DNA of 64,000 nt from Panorpa germanica. Its lineage: Eukaryota > Arthropoda > Insecta > Mecoptera > Panorpidae. The notes under the pieces were generated by a model. The model was not told the DNA's origin, made no database searches, and saw nothing but the letters and a program-made list of their open reading frames with translations. Shown piece by piece: positions 22,263 through 34,370 of this stretch (its first letter is position 1; the number at the start of each line of letters is the position of its first letter). The DNA lies in the NCBI GenBank assembly GCA_963678705.1, contig OY783211.1:18428603-18492602 (forward strand), read 5' to 3'. The position numbers and the translations under genes are program-made.

Positions 22263-24677
22263 AATGTCTTTAATTTAGAAATTACTGCTTTATATACGAA
22301 GTCGTATATTTCCAACACTATGGCATAGATGCAAATTTCTAAATAAAAAATGGCTAGATTTTTATCTAAAAACACCATTTCTTAAAACGACGTACATTTC
22401 ACCTCTGTTATTTTTAATCCAATTGGCTTTGAAAACATCTTAATTATATCATCTGGTTTGTTACCATTTCGTAATTCTTTCATTTATATTTTGATATCTT
22501 TCCAATTTTTAACAGTTTTCTGTTTTATCGACTATCCTAATCCTATTGTTTACCCAATATCTTAAACTAACAACAAGATTGATTTTCAATTCAGGTCAGA
22601 TGGAAACATATAAAAACCACGATGTTTGAATAAATAACGATAATATACGGTGGCGCCTCTAGTGTTAAATAATGTTTTCATTTCTCTGGTCCACCAAAAT
22701 ACATTACGTAACTTATACCATACATTACATATACAAACGCATGTTTATTTTTACAGTTGAAATAATAACGCGTTTATTTTGATAAATTATTAATTAATTA
22801 TCAAAGAATTTGTGAACTATGTCGTAATATTATAATACCGTTAAAATGTCGCGGCATTATTTAGTTTTGAAACTTTTTTTTTAAAGGTTATATTTTTGTC
22901 GTGATTGTGATTAATATTTTAGATAATATAAATGTTATTTGGCACGGTTTACCTTGAAAAATAAACATAAATATTATATTTTTACTGATAAATACATCAC
23001 CTGGGGCACCTGAAAAAAAAAACGTTTTTTTACCTGTTATTTCTGTTTTATGAATGATTCTTTCATAGCGCATGTTTTTTATATTTGTAAGTCGGCAATA
23101 AATATTTAATTTATTTAACATTGACTTATTTCCGAAGCTGAGTCCTATCACCGACGGCCTTCTACTATGTTCGCAGTTTTTATGGTGATGTGACCTCATA
23201 TATATGGACTACCTAATAAGGGCTGGCTAATAAGATTATGATTATGTATGTTCATAATCAAATTACCTTTATAGTAACTAAATATAATTCTAATCTGGAG
23301 ATCTAACCCGAAGATACTGAATTGATTGTTTTAGACTTCCTTGACACTGCAACCAACTCACTTATTCAACATTGGAAGACCCTATATTGGAGTTGTTTCC
23401 CAGTAACACCCTTTATCATCATATGAAGCTTCTACTTTATTGTTTATGAATACAACACCTCTGTTGTGAAATTAATACAAGTGTATATTATACAGAGTAT
23501 ATGAGAAGTAGAAGCTTGAAACTGCACTGCAAGACAGACATCTACATGTACTAGCAACACAATTAATCTTTCCTTTCATTATATATATTTACCGCATATT
23601 TTTTAGATGAATAAAACGACCGGTTTGATTAGAATGGGTCTTTACGAAAGCAATCGCTTAAATGTGATCGATCTGTCGATTGATACACAACGCCCGTAAC
23701 CTTGAATAACAGTTAGTATACCTACTCACTCTACGGTATTATTTCTGAATGGGCTTACGGCTTACACAACACGTGCCCTACCTTATCTACACTGGCCTTT
23801 ACTCTATCTTAAGTTAGACTTAAGTTCATTCATATTTATTTTGTAATCAACAAGACGAAATTAAACCGTACAAAATTAAATAAAACTGATTATACGGTTG
23901 TTAAAAATGAATATTATGAAAAATGATCCGGGTTGAAGGACCAAATTTTTTTTTTATTAATTATGGTTTATATATTGCAGTGTAAGTGTATTTATTTATA
24001 TATGTGAAAATATGAATATATAAAAGATTCCACGTATTTTAAAAATAGAAATGAGGGTAGTGTGAAATTGATAATTGGCAATTTACAGATAGGGGTGCAG
24101 TAGTAGTAGTAGAAGCAGGTTCCGGACTTCCTGGAATCTATGGTTATGTAACACCATTTAGTCTAATGGCTGCAGCGCAATCATGCGAAACAATGCTTCG
24201 TTTTTGTTATGCCCTACTTTTGTCTGTATAAATAATTTAATATAGGTGTATGTATATTTCTTGTACTTGAACGTAGTAAAAAGATATTTTAATAAACTTA
24301 AGCCACGTGTGAATATGAAAAATATTAAAAAGGTAATTTAACTTGTTCGCTTGAAATAGAATAATTTATTTAGAATCTAGTGTTACTGAGAAGATAGGAG
24401 TAGAGTATATGTTATAACTGCAAATTTGATAGCTGTAATGTTTTTTATACGATTCGGATTAAAGATGGGTTAATATAATAATAATTGCCGTGTACAATAA
24501 TTATTACCACACACGGTGAATAGTTTTGAAAGCAAATGATGTTAATAACATAAAATAACTAATCAACAAACTTTTTATACTTAATGTATAATTATATAAA
24601 CAAAAAATATAAATTGCAAAAAAAAAATAATTCAATAAACATTACTATCAACATCTACAAGTGTGTGATAGACTTAC
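22263..24677. other. AT-rich stretch, no gene seen
   Basis: Very AT-rich. The 103-residue minus-strand frame at 22888-23199 is lysine- and isoleucine-rich with no start context or splice support, so I do not call it. A short AGTAGTAGTAGTAG run is at 24099-24112. Taken as intron. Confidence 0.55.
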
Positions 24678-24692
24678 CTCTTCTTGGAACAT
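24678..24692 (-). CDS. Alternative first coding exon, MFQEE (phase 0)
   Basis: On the minus strand ATG TTC CAA GAA GAG runs straight into a consensus donor, GAG|GTAAGTC. The start context is good (ACAGCCATG, G at -3), and an in-frame TAA lies about 27 bases upstream, so this ATG would be the first codon of a transcript starting here. The exon ends in phase 0, the phase needed to join exon 6866-7156, giving MFQEE-DPARFSD. Because it lies downstream of the C1 exon (34128-34370), a transcript from here would lack the zinc module. The promoter itself is not recognised. The main doubt is how short the coding part is. Confidence 0.5.
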
Positions 24693-27600
24693 GGCTGTAG
24701 ATGAATTAATCCGTTATTTTCAAATGTTGGCAACACTGGTGCACAATAATCCACTAAGAGCACAATAAATCTAATTAGAAACCAGTTCAGTCAACACTTG
24801 TATTAATAAATTCTATTAAAATAACACAACACATTCATAAGTTAAAGAATTTTTTTATTCAATTATTTTTCTCAATACCAATAACCAGTTCTCAATTCAT
24901 TTTTCACACCTACGCTTTTATATTAACTGGATGTATGTGTTTTTTATGTTTTTCTAGGTTAAGACTTAGCTTGTTGATAAAAATCGTTTAAAATGAGTCA
25001 GATGCGTTGGTTTTTATTGGCTGTAATAAAGTAATAAATAAGATCAAATTTACTAGTAGAAAGTTTTCTTTTATATGAAGAATAAAATCGTTTTTATTCT
25101 TCTCGTCTTGTACACCTTCTTATAACGATATTATTAACACAAGGACGTGCATAAGAAAATGTTTCAAAGAAGTCAGAATATGTAATAATCAGTGCCAACA
25201 ACTAGCCCTGAAAATAAATAAGGCGCGATGTGTTAGGCCTATACTCAGCCGTGGTGCAAGTGAGATATTAATAATTAATAACTTATTTATAATTATCATA
25301 AAACCTTAATGAGTAGGAGGGTCGCGGTGGTGGTGTGCGAAGAAGGGTCTGTTCGTGCCTGGTGCAAATTTTGGCAGTAGTAATAAAATGTTTCCACCCA
25401 GATCTTGGTTTTTTGGTAATTTATCAAAAAAAAAGGTAATTACAGATACACATACTTGGTTTTTGCGTGACAATTTCAAAAATGTAATTGGGGCAATTTG
25501 GAAAGCAGTTAAGACTAGATGCAATTGATTTTCGCGAAGTAGCTATAAAGAAAAAGGTAAAATATAGCCATATTAAAACTTGTTTCTTTTTTGGGTGCTA
25601 GGTTTTCCTGGGTTTACTTAGGTTGCAATCTAGGTTTGTTTTAAATGTTAAGTGGTAGAAATGGCTCACATATTTGGCTATGTATATTCATTCTTTGTTA
25701 ATAATACTACTGTTTGTCAGACTAAGAGACTCTACATAACTTAGGTCTTACTATCTTGCTTGTAGCAAGCTTGAAATTACACAGCAACACAATTTTCTAC
25801 CTGGGAATGTAAATTTGTTTTACTAGACAAATATGTACGTCTACAGGCCCGCATTAGATTACCAGTATTCAAGGTCAAAGAGAGAGGAAAGGTGATATAG
25901 AAACAACAGCTTATCAAAAAACGAATCCATAAAATTAGTCGCTATCAGCATTTTACATGCATCATGATAAGATCTACATGTCTTTATAAATAAGATTGCA
26001 AAATAAATAATTCATTAGACTTAAAGAATCCAGATATTGAATTGAATGGCTATTTACAACAATCAATTCAAATTCATTTGAATTTCATTTCATAACAACA
26101 ACAAACAGTTCATTTGAATTAACCCAAAGCAATGCTAAGTAACTTGACTCGTTTAGAATTCAAAGTCTGGTGAATCACGTACGATTGGGAGGCTGACATA
26201 AATATTATACTTTACACGCTGAAATATTTGACAAACAACACTTGATTGCATCAGATGTAGATAAACTATTCAAATTACTTGGCTAATTATTCTAACGATG
26301 CTGTTCTATTGTTTAAAACGTTTTTAATATTAATTAGAATTAGAACGCAGTAAATACAGACGTAATATTTACGCAACACACTAACGGGACCCCGCGCAAA
26401 TTTGAATTTAGGGGCCACTCAAAATTCTCACTACAGTAAGTGGTTTGAGGTTCCAACAATAGAGTCTTAGATTTCTCTTTTTAAATCAAATACAAAATTT
26501 TGCAATTAAGTGTTTTTTGTCATGTTAATTTTATGCCACGATGACGATGTAGTATTATTAGCTCACCAAGATAAAAATATGTACAGCAAAGCAAATAAAA
26601 CTCTTTTGTTGCAGTCTTAATTGTTTATATACAACAATAAGATAACGAGAACGAGGTGAATCTTAACAACTTAATTCCGTTCAGCATCTAACAAAGAAGA
26701 AATAATAAAACTTTAAGATGAATATGATGTTGATAGAGATGTCCGCCATGATGAGAGGTATTGGGTGTTTTTTAAACAATCTCAAGGATTAATCAGGAAA
26801 ATTTTTTCTTTATGTTTTAAAAAGTTTATAGCGTGATTTTGGTGTCTGTCTGTCCATCTGTCAATGCAGCTACCATTATTCCCTATTTTATTCACTTCTG
26901 CTTGTAGAATCAACATTAAGTTGCAACGTAGGCACATGTGTGTTTAATAAACATTGCAAGTATGTACTAAGTAGGTGGATCAGTGGCGTAGTAATTAAAA
27001 GATGTATCACATAAACATGGGCGACTTTCCCGGTTGTAGAGCAACATCTTCTGTGCCTGCCATTTATTAAAAATTTAAATGTTACTGAAAGTGTGTATCA
27101 TATGCTAGATTAATTGGAACAGTGAATAACATTATGTTCAATTTTCATGTAGAAAATTGGGATTGAAATAGCGGCACATTTCGCCATATAATTTACTGCA
27201 ACTTCTTGTATCAACATAAGTAAAACATATTTATTACGATTACAATATGCTGAGCTTTACTTTTTAATTAATTTTATGAAATACACTTCTATTTTTTTAA
27301 ACTTTGTTCAACGAAAGTAGAAAACAAAATTTGAAATTGGATTTAGATGTCTTTAGAAATTGTACTTAGAGACCGAAATGTGGTATTTTTTAAAGCAGTG
27401 TCTCTAGAACACATATGTCAAGTTTCAAATAACAAAGTAACACCCATGCAAAATGGCGGTAAATTTGAAACAGTCATCTCTTATTGATACACCCTTTATT
27501 TACAATGTAATAATAGTAGAGGTTTATACAGCTTTATCAAAAAAGTTTATCTAAAATAATACTCTAATCTGACTCTCTGTCAAAACTAAGCTAATAAATT

Positions 27601-28934
27601 CGCCAATAAAACTGCAAATCATTTAGAAAAAAATCGATCAATAATATAGTGATAGCTTATTAAAATAATTAAACAACGAATTAGAATTTTCTACATATAG
27701 TAAGTAATAAGTTTGTAAGGCAATGTGAAAAGCAGCTAGAAAGTTGAAATTTGAAATATATTTAGTTGAGCAACTCCGGAACACAATTTCTCTTTGCATA
27801 TGGTTCCAAATTTAAATTATTAACTGTCAAAAAAAGAATCTACATTTTTATCCTTTTTAATCCTAAACGCCGATTTTTCAATAATCAGTTAAACTATAGT
27901 TATGACATTATCTTAAAACATGGCATTTTAAATTCCAATTTTTAATGTAACTAACTTCAAATGTAACACAGGTATTTTGCTTGATTAATCTACAGCTATG
28001 TTCAAACCGAACCAAAATCCATGCAGACAAATAAAAGCTTAACCGACTATTGAAGAACCGACCTTAAGAACCTTTTTTTGATTTTAGGACTACACAAAAA
28101 GTACCTAGGTTTGAATCTTTAATAACTATTTTTTTTAAATTTATTCAGAGTCACATAATATTAATTATCACTTCATAATTAGCACAGATCTTGTCTTTAC
28201 ATAACTACAATCATTTACAAACAACTTTTAGAAAGAATGTTATCACAAAACAATATCAAATCACAATCACAAAATTTTATTCGATGTATTAATTGTTATT
28301 AAAAAGGATATAAAACTTTAACGCGTAAAATATAATTTAAAAAAAAAACGTTGTTACTTTTTTTAATTGACAGTGTTTTATTAATGAATTATTAAAAAGC
28401 ATTTCTTTACGTAGTAGCATTTATTAGTTTTGTTAGGTTAAAAATAAATCCCGCGTATTACTACATCATTCAAAATAACCTACTCGTGTCGTGGCCTAAC
28501 ATATACTGAATGCATTGTATTATGGTAATGTAGTTGAGGTATCAGCCGCTAGATTGAGTTAGCTGTTATAAATGTTATACGTAATCATTTACACAAGAGT
28601 AAGAGAGATAGACTGATAATACATACTGTTGTTTTCTTTTTTATTATATGTTTTGAAACTTTTTTATTTTTATAATACAATGTTTTTCAATCTCGAGTTC
28701 AATGTTGATAGCAACTTTGATTCCTCGTAATTATTGTAAATGTAATTAACGCGGAATTGTTTGTGTTGTAGCATGTTGAAAGCGGAGTTTTCTTATAACA
28801 TATTTATTAGTTTTTCATTTTAAGGTTAAATGTATCTGTAAGAAATGTATCCAAATTGTATGGAGGAATAACCACTAACTATTTAAAGAAATTATTAATT
28901 TATTATAATAAACGTTATCATTACCAAGCGCAAA
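24693..28934. other. AT-rich stretch, a few repeat scraps
   Basis: Mostly AT-rich intron-like DNA. GC-richer scraps near 25190-25400 (GGTGCAAATTTTGGCAG region) and 26385-26460 (GGGACCCCGCGC and GGGGCCACTC) look like pieces of repeats of the type at 6171. A tRNA-like GTGGCGTAGTAATTAAAAG near 26990 may be an old SINE. The minus-strand frame at 25306-25524 falls in one of these scraps. Confidence 0.4.
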
Positions 28935-28950
28935 CGGGACGGGACGGGAC
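28935..28950. repeat. CGGGAC tandem repeat (three units)
   Basis: Three unit copies of a GGGAC-type motif in tandem stand out against AT-rich DNA. Confidence 0.7.
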
Positions 28951-29035
28951 GCTCACCGTGACTACAACGTATTAAATCATGACGTCAAACTTTTTACTAT
29001 ATTTTTTTATATTTCGTGTTTTTTATTTGAAACAT

Positions 29036-29442
29036 TAAGGCCGTCCGCACATGGGTCGACTGGTTGCAAGCGCGAGCCCCGAATCTGTCCGAACCAAATG
29101 AGAATGCAACTGTGTTGTTAGTGAGAGAATGCACATGTATACGAGTGAGAACATACACGGCACGAACGAAACTAAACTGATTTGATATTGGTTTTGAGCG
29201 TTTATGTTTCTTGGTCGCAACGCAATTGCGTGTCATGCTATTGATGGTGACATTATGAGCAGAGATTGCACAAATACTATTCAAAAGTATTCAAATACAA
29301 ATATACATACAAATATTTAATAATACGACACAATAAAATTCCCTATTATGCTATTGTTAAAAATTCTATAGAGTCATGAAACACGGCTCGTTTTTCGTTT
29401 TCGTTAGTTTACAATCAGTCGACCCGTGTGCAGACGGCCTTA
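29036..29442 (-). mobile_element. 407-bp MITE with terminal inverted repeats, younger copy
   Basis: The ends are inverted repeats. The left begins TAAGGCCGTCCGCACATGGG, and the right read on the other strand begins TAAGGCCGTCTGCACACGGG; both go on to GTCGACTG. Direct repeats CAT (29033-29035 and 29443-29445) flank the element and look like a 3-bp target duplication. The body matches 788-1187 in opposite orientation. Minus-strand open frames of 95 and 61 residues in it are not genes. A 3-bp duplication would fit PIF/Harbinger-type transposition, but this is tentative. Confidence 0.85.
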
Positions 29443-29596
29443 CATGACTTATTGTACATTTCAGTCTCGCTATCTTTGCAACTAAAAAATAAAGAAAAAC
29501 TAAAGCAGTGAGATAGTGTTTCTATTATCAATTTTTTTTTTTTTTTTTTTAACTTTAATTCACTTCTGATATTAATTCTATTCTTTTCTTTTTTAG

Positions 29597-29625
29597 GTTC
29601 CACAGCTGTGAGATGAATCCCATAT
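29597..29625 (+). other. Possible plus-strand micro-exon, weak
   Basis: A strong acceptor (TCTTTTCTTTTTTAG) and a donor-like ATAT|GTAAGT enclose 29 bases with one open frame (FHSCEMNPI). The length and lack of partners make this only a note; chance is likely in T-rich DNA. Confidence 0.2.
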
Positions 29626-29818
29626 GTAAGTAATTCATTTATTTATTCATATAATGAACCTGTATCAACATTATTTTTTTTTCGTGTCTCTTAACTCCTT
29701 CGCTCTAGATTTCAAAGATTTCATAAATTTGAATCAAATTTTACGTTAATTTTTTATGGACTTGAGTTTCGATTGACTACTACAAAAATCTCTTTTTTAT
29801 AAAAATAAAATATAGAAA

Positions 29819-30066
29819 TATAGTGGCTTATTTTGTAACTGCTTGCTTGACATCTGTTACCTTCTGACGATTTTTCAAAGGCCTATATTTTCTAAACTAA
29901 GCTAAGTAAGTTTACACAAAACTTTTAGAAGACCTTAACTAAAGAGCAAAATTAATTCCATATCTTGAAACTGGTATAAGTATCCTAATTTGTAAATTAT
30001 AGGGCTTTGAAAAAACGTCAGAAGGTAACAGATGTCAGGTAAGTAGTTACAAAATAGGACATTATA
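29819..30066. mobile_element. 248-bp MITE with arms of about 65 bases
   Basis: The left arm begins TATAGTGGCTTATTTTGTAA and the right arm, read on the other strand, TATAATGTCCTATTTTGTAA. Both contain GACATCTGTTACCTTCTGAC. Arms are about 85% identical by eye around a 115-base spacer. TA at both ends may be the target duplication, as in Tc1/mariner-type insertion. Confidence 0.8.
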
Positions 30067-31149
30067 GGAAAAGTAAGTGTAAACACAAAAGCATCGATAC
30101 TGGCCCTATCGGCACAGTACGATTACGGGAAAAGAAATCCATAAATGATAAGACTGCAAAAATAACTTCAAACGGTTGGAGATTCCCCATCTCTGATTTA
30201 TACATTAGATCATCTCCGTTAAAGCCAGCATCAGCATTACAGATGTATTTTCTTACTGGACTTTGACTCATATTATTAAAATAAATGTATGCGAGATATT
30301 CGCTGATTGTAATAAAGATACAGTTTTAATAACATAAATATAGGTTCCAGCTAAACACAAAATGTAAACCAATTTATTATTTAAGGTAATATTTTTTACC
30401 CAGCGTTACGTTTTATTATTTATCGAAGTTTAACACAATTTTATTACATTGTTATTGAAAAATAAATGCAAAATACGTTAAGGCGTTGTAGAAATTTGTA
30501 CTGTGTAAAAATTTTGAAGAAAATGATATTCATTTGTGAAGAATTTGCATGTATTATAAGAATAAATTAAAAGAAACCTGTGCTGGATTGTGTATACATT
30601 CATAATTATCATAATTATTAACATGTTGCTAATTAAGGAGAAGATAAGCAAAGATAATATTTAAACAGTCATATACACAGGGTTACATCAGTATATTCGT
30701 ATATATAAATTAAACAGTGACGTCCGTAAAAAGGGAAAAAGTTACACAAAACAGAACCAAATCTGATAACCCATATGTAAATATCCAATTTGTTATAATT
30801 ATCAGGTTCTACAAATTATATTATAAAATTATTAAACAGATTGTACTTTAAATATCGATAAAACATAAATCACAAAATAAAACAACAAAAATCGGAGCTA
30901 TAACTCTTTGTTATAGATGGAACAACTAGATAAATAAATAATACGTTAGAATGAAATAGAAACTGTGACAAATTCAAAACAGTCCAGAGGGAAATCGCAG
31001 ATGGCAGCACACGTGCAAAACAGTCATAAATGTAATATGCAAAACGCAGTTGTTTATGCAGAAATTACGAGGCTATTCTAGAAATTTATATACGTTTTTT
31101 AAACATAGAAGAAACATTGTTGGTGTTCAGCTACTTTTCTTTTAGTTCA
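30067..31149. other. AT-rich stretch; one unsupported minus-strand frame
   Basis: A 69-residue minus-strand frame (30062-30271, starts MSQSPVRKYICNADAGFNGD) has a somewhat protein-like first half but no splice or promoter support and runs into the MITE end. The rest is AT-rich with nothing recognised. Confidence 0.3.
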
Positions 31150-31722
31150 AGATCCCAGGACCGGCAGACATCACTTATTTCTGATGAACAAAATGTGTAA
31201 GATTGAGTAGTGTTAGTATGATCGTACGCCTACCTGCTAACTTGACCAGGCGGCCATTTTCCAGGTATCAGATAATCAAGGTTTATATCTCACTCACTTT
31301 CATGCGAACGGATAATACTCTCTTGCTCCTACTCATAGCGGAATTAAAATTGGGTCTAGGGGATGTTTGGCCCCTTGGCTCAATCTGTCCTCTTGTAAAT
31401 CGTTTTAAAACAGTTGTCTTGTAATACTTTGTATTACCTTGCAGACGCTTTAAAGCTGACAAAAAAATTACTTAAACTCACTTATTTTCTGATGATCCAT
31501 TTTTATATATATGTTAGCGAGTTTTAATTCCGCTATAGTATGAGCGAGAGGGCATTATCTGTGCTCATGAGAGTAACTGAGACCTTGATCACCTGATACC
31601 TGGAAAATGACCGCCTGGTCAATTTAGCAGGTAAGCATACGATCATTGTACATATTAACACTACTCAATCTTATACATTTTGTTCATCAGAAAATAAGTG
31701 ATGTCTGCCGGCTCTTGGATCT
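31150..31722. mobile_element. 573-bp fold-back element with arms of about 200 bases
   Basis: The left arm (31150-31351) and right arm (31520-31722) are inverted copies at roughly 80-85% identity by eye. Shared blocks include CCGGCAGACATCACTTATTT, AAGATTGAGTAGTGTTA, TTCCAGGTATCAG and AGCGGAATTAAAA. The 168-base centre is unique. The ends read AGATCC ... GGATCT. A plus-strand frame of 73 residues at 31203-31424 lies within it and is not a gene. A transcript across it would form a long imperfect duplex. Confidence 0.85.
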
Positions 31723-32627
31723 CACTCTATTTCTGTTACAGCCGAGATAACTTATGATGTCTGTCCTATCATCACTTTCAATTTCCTGTACTTAAGATTA
31801 TCAATAATCTCTAGAATAAATAATAACGGTTAGTTTTACCCCAAGAGAATTTTCTCTTATTGTTAAAAATACTATCTGAAAATCTTTATATATTAATATT
31901 TAGCCTGCTTATGTTTTATTGATTTACTTGAAATTTTGATACTACTTTGCATTTGAATACGCGCGTGTTTCTTTCCAGTGAACGTCGTCTGTGTTGGTGC
32001 CTTTTATTTATTATCCCATTTCTATCATATCAAACTGAGCCGCAGCGGAACATGATTGAGATTAGCTATTATGTAATAAAACTGAATATTACAAAAAAGC
32101 AATGTATAATTAATTAATTTTTTCATGGATTTTGAAATTTGGTTAGAGTTTTACCCTCCTCTGTTCAATTTTTGTAGACGCCCATGTATATACTCAGTCA
32201 AGAGTAATGTGTATGTGTAGAAGCTTCCACAATGTTTATTTATTTTGATCAGGATTTTTATTACGTAGGCATTCTCTATGTACTACGCACGCTCTACATT
32301 TTATAGCTGATGTCTGCTCTACATTATTTATTTCGTAGCTACGCACGTCGGCGGTAAATTGTGAACATTTTGTTGAACTCAGTTCAATATCTCTAGCGTC
32401 GTCTATAGTCAGTCTCAGTCTCATCACACGGTGGAGTGTGTGAGGTAAGCCTTGTACCACACAATAAGCCATGGCATCATCATTGGCTAAGGTTCTATAT
32501 GAATTTTGCCTGGACGTGTTACTTTTTATATCACTTTTATAAATAAATGTATCAAGAAAGATTTGAACAGAAAAATCTATTCTACAGACACTGACTCATA
32601 ATATAAATTTGTATTTTATATGTATAA
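31723..32627. other. Stretch without a supported gene; possible noncoding plus-strand exon end
   Basis: A donor-like GTGAG|GTAAGC at about 32442 follows a run of TCAGTC/TCAGTCTC that could serve as initiator sequence. The minus-strand frame at 32236-32472 (78 residues) covers the same GC-richer patch. Neither can be decided from sequence alone, and I call no gene. Confidence 0.25.
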
Positions 32628-33190
32628 CTAGAGTTTACTCCCGTTGCATAGCGACGTCTTTTTGGCGTGTATGATTTGAATCCAATAAATATTCTTATAA
32701 AAATTCTTATTTAACTCTATTTTTAAATTAAAATAATAAACTCGCTCAATAATAAAATAATTTTTCATATGAATTGACTAAAAAAATATTTTCAATTTAT
32801 GCGTTATTTGACCAACTTTTTTTCAAAATTTAGGATTTTGTTTTCGATTCGTAAATAAGTTACCAAGGTTAGCCTATATACAAAATTTCAACTTTCTAGC
32901 ACAATTTTTACTCTTGGCAAATACTGCCCCCGTGCCACCAAATAAAATTTTGAGATTTTGAATTTTTTTTTATTAATAATATACTTATTTATTCTAGAAT
33001 TGAGAATATAAAGTTTCTCCAAAGTTCCCTACTGGGCCCCCGAATTTCTTCAACCCCCCCTTTTTCAATTTTTGAATTTCTAATTTTTGAGAAATGTCAG
33101 CATTAATACAGCTTAATACACATGCAAAATTTCAACTTTCTATCTTTTACGAATTAAAAGTAATACAGCAAAGTATCGTATCACCTTAAC
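32628..33190 (-). mobile_element. Helitron-type nonautonomous element, copy 2 (5' end unclear)
   Basis: Read on the minus strand, the 3' end is an imperfect hairpin, then GGGAGTAAACTCTAG followed by T, the same ending as the element at 42885-43420. The body shares AAAGATAGAAAGTTGAAA, TGCATGTGTATTA, AAATTAGAAATTCAAAAATT, a G-run with GGGGGCCC and AACTTTGGAGAAA. The TCC start was not found, so the 5' end is truncated or decayed. Runs of C at 33053-33060 belong to the shared G-rich segment. Confidence 0.75.
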
Positions 33191-34127
33191 GTGTAATAAT
33201 CAAATTTTATTTAACTGGTCTCGTTGTCTATGCATATAACAAATGCGAAATCAATCGTAATTGTCCTGTAAGGGACCGTAGAAGCTACTTGTCTGTTACA
33301 TTTTTCTAAACATTAGTGGTAGTATATCGAGAGAGCTATAAATGACGCGTTTGTAGATGTATGTTAGTTGTGAAAAATTTGCACTGGATAAAATGATGTC
33401 CTTACAAATATGCAATTGATAGAATGGAATCTGAAGTTGACCATATCATATCTAATTATCAGCAGGTGGCAATGTTTGTAATTAAAAGGTAAATTAAAAA
33501 CTTTTATGTTTTCAAATTTATTTAAATATACTAAGCTTGTAGATTTATGAGCTTTTTAGATTCTGAACTAATTATATTGAGCTAGGGTTTATTTTCCAAA
33601 GACATCATGAGCGAGAAATATTAATTAAAAAAATAATAATAATTACCGCAGTTATATATCAAACTGTATAAAGCCGGGATTTAAATTTAGCAAACGGAAA
33701 TACGACATTAAATCACGGATACGGATGCAAAAATTAAGTAAACAAAGCGCCAATATGGCATCTAAAAATAATGTTGTTAATTTTATAGTATACTCCAACT
33801 CCAAACAACGTTCTTCATTTCTGAATGTTAACATTTAATTCAATGAACATGCACTAAACTAATACACTTCAAAATAATCGTTTATTTACTTTGCAAGAGC
33901 CGGTATATAAATGATATAATAAAATGTATAAATAGAAACGTGTTCATAAAATTCAAGTACATTAGGTTTAGTTGGTGTCGCCATCTATCAGTCAATTGCT
34001 GATCTAACACCGGTTCAGACATCGGATAAGTTATTAAAGTTATAAACCTTTCTTAATCAAAGACACAAACACATAATAATTACATATTTTAAATAATCTT
34101 TAGTTATAATTTAGGAATGCCACTTAC
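33191..34127. other. AT-rich stretch, probably intron 3' of the C1 exon
   Basis: No supported feature. The 60-residue minus-strand frame at 33652-33834 has no splice context. Confidence 0.55.
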
Positions 34128-34370
34128 CTTATTTGATTTATCTTTACATGTGTCATGACATTGAAATTTGCAAACCCCGCATTTAACAGCTGGGCTACCA
34201 CGTGGTATAACGTCATGGCAGTGTTGACAAGGGATGTCGTAACTGATGTTGGTGGTGCTATAGTTATGACAATGCTGTACCGGTAACTGGGGCGGCGCCA
34301 GGAAAGTGATTTTAGGTTGAGTTGAGGTGACCTCGTTATCCTGGCTGCTTAGTGGCCCTCCATCATCGTT
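34128..34370 (-). CDS. Internal exon with C1-type zinc module (81 codons, phase 0-0)
   Basis: A good acceptor (TTTTCCTCTTTACAG) and donor (AATAAG|GTAAGTG) on the minus strand enclose 243 bases, 81 codons open in phase 0. Residues 1-30 are polar and Pro-rich (SSQDNEVTSTQPKITFLAPP). From residue 35 the order is H35-x12-C48-x2-C51-x12-C64-x2-C67-x4-H72-x2-C75, the C1 zinc-finger pattern of protein kinase C-type lipid-binding modules, with CKFQCHDTC at its end. The last ligand, a Cys seven residues on, would fall at position 83, in the next exon. The usual QG of diacylglycerol-binding C1 domains is replaced (SPAVKC), so this is probably an atypical C1 that binds protein or lipid other than diacylglycerol. 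The parent family is not identified. No catalytic domain is in view. Confidence 0.85.

Noticed and set aside
31203..31424. 73-residue plus-strand frame
   Set aside because: Inside the left arm and centre of the fold-back element.
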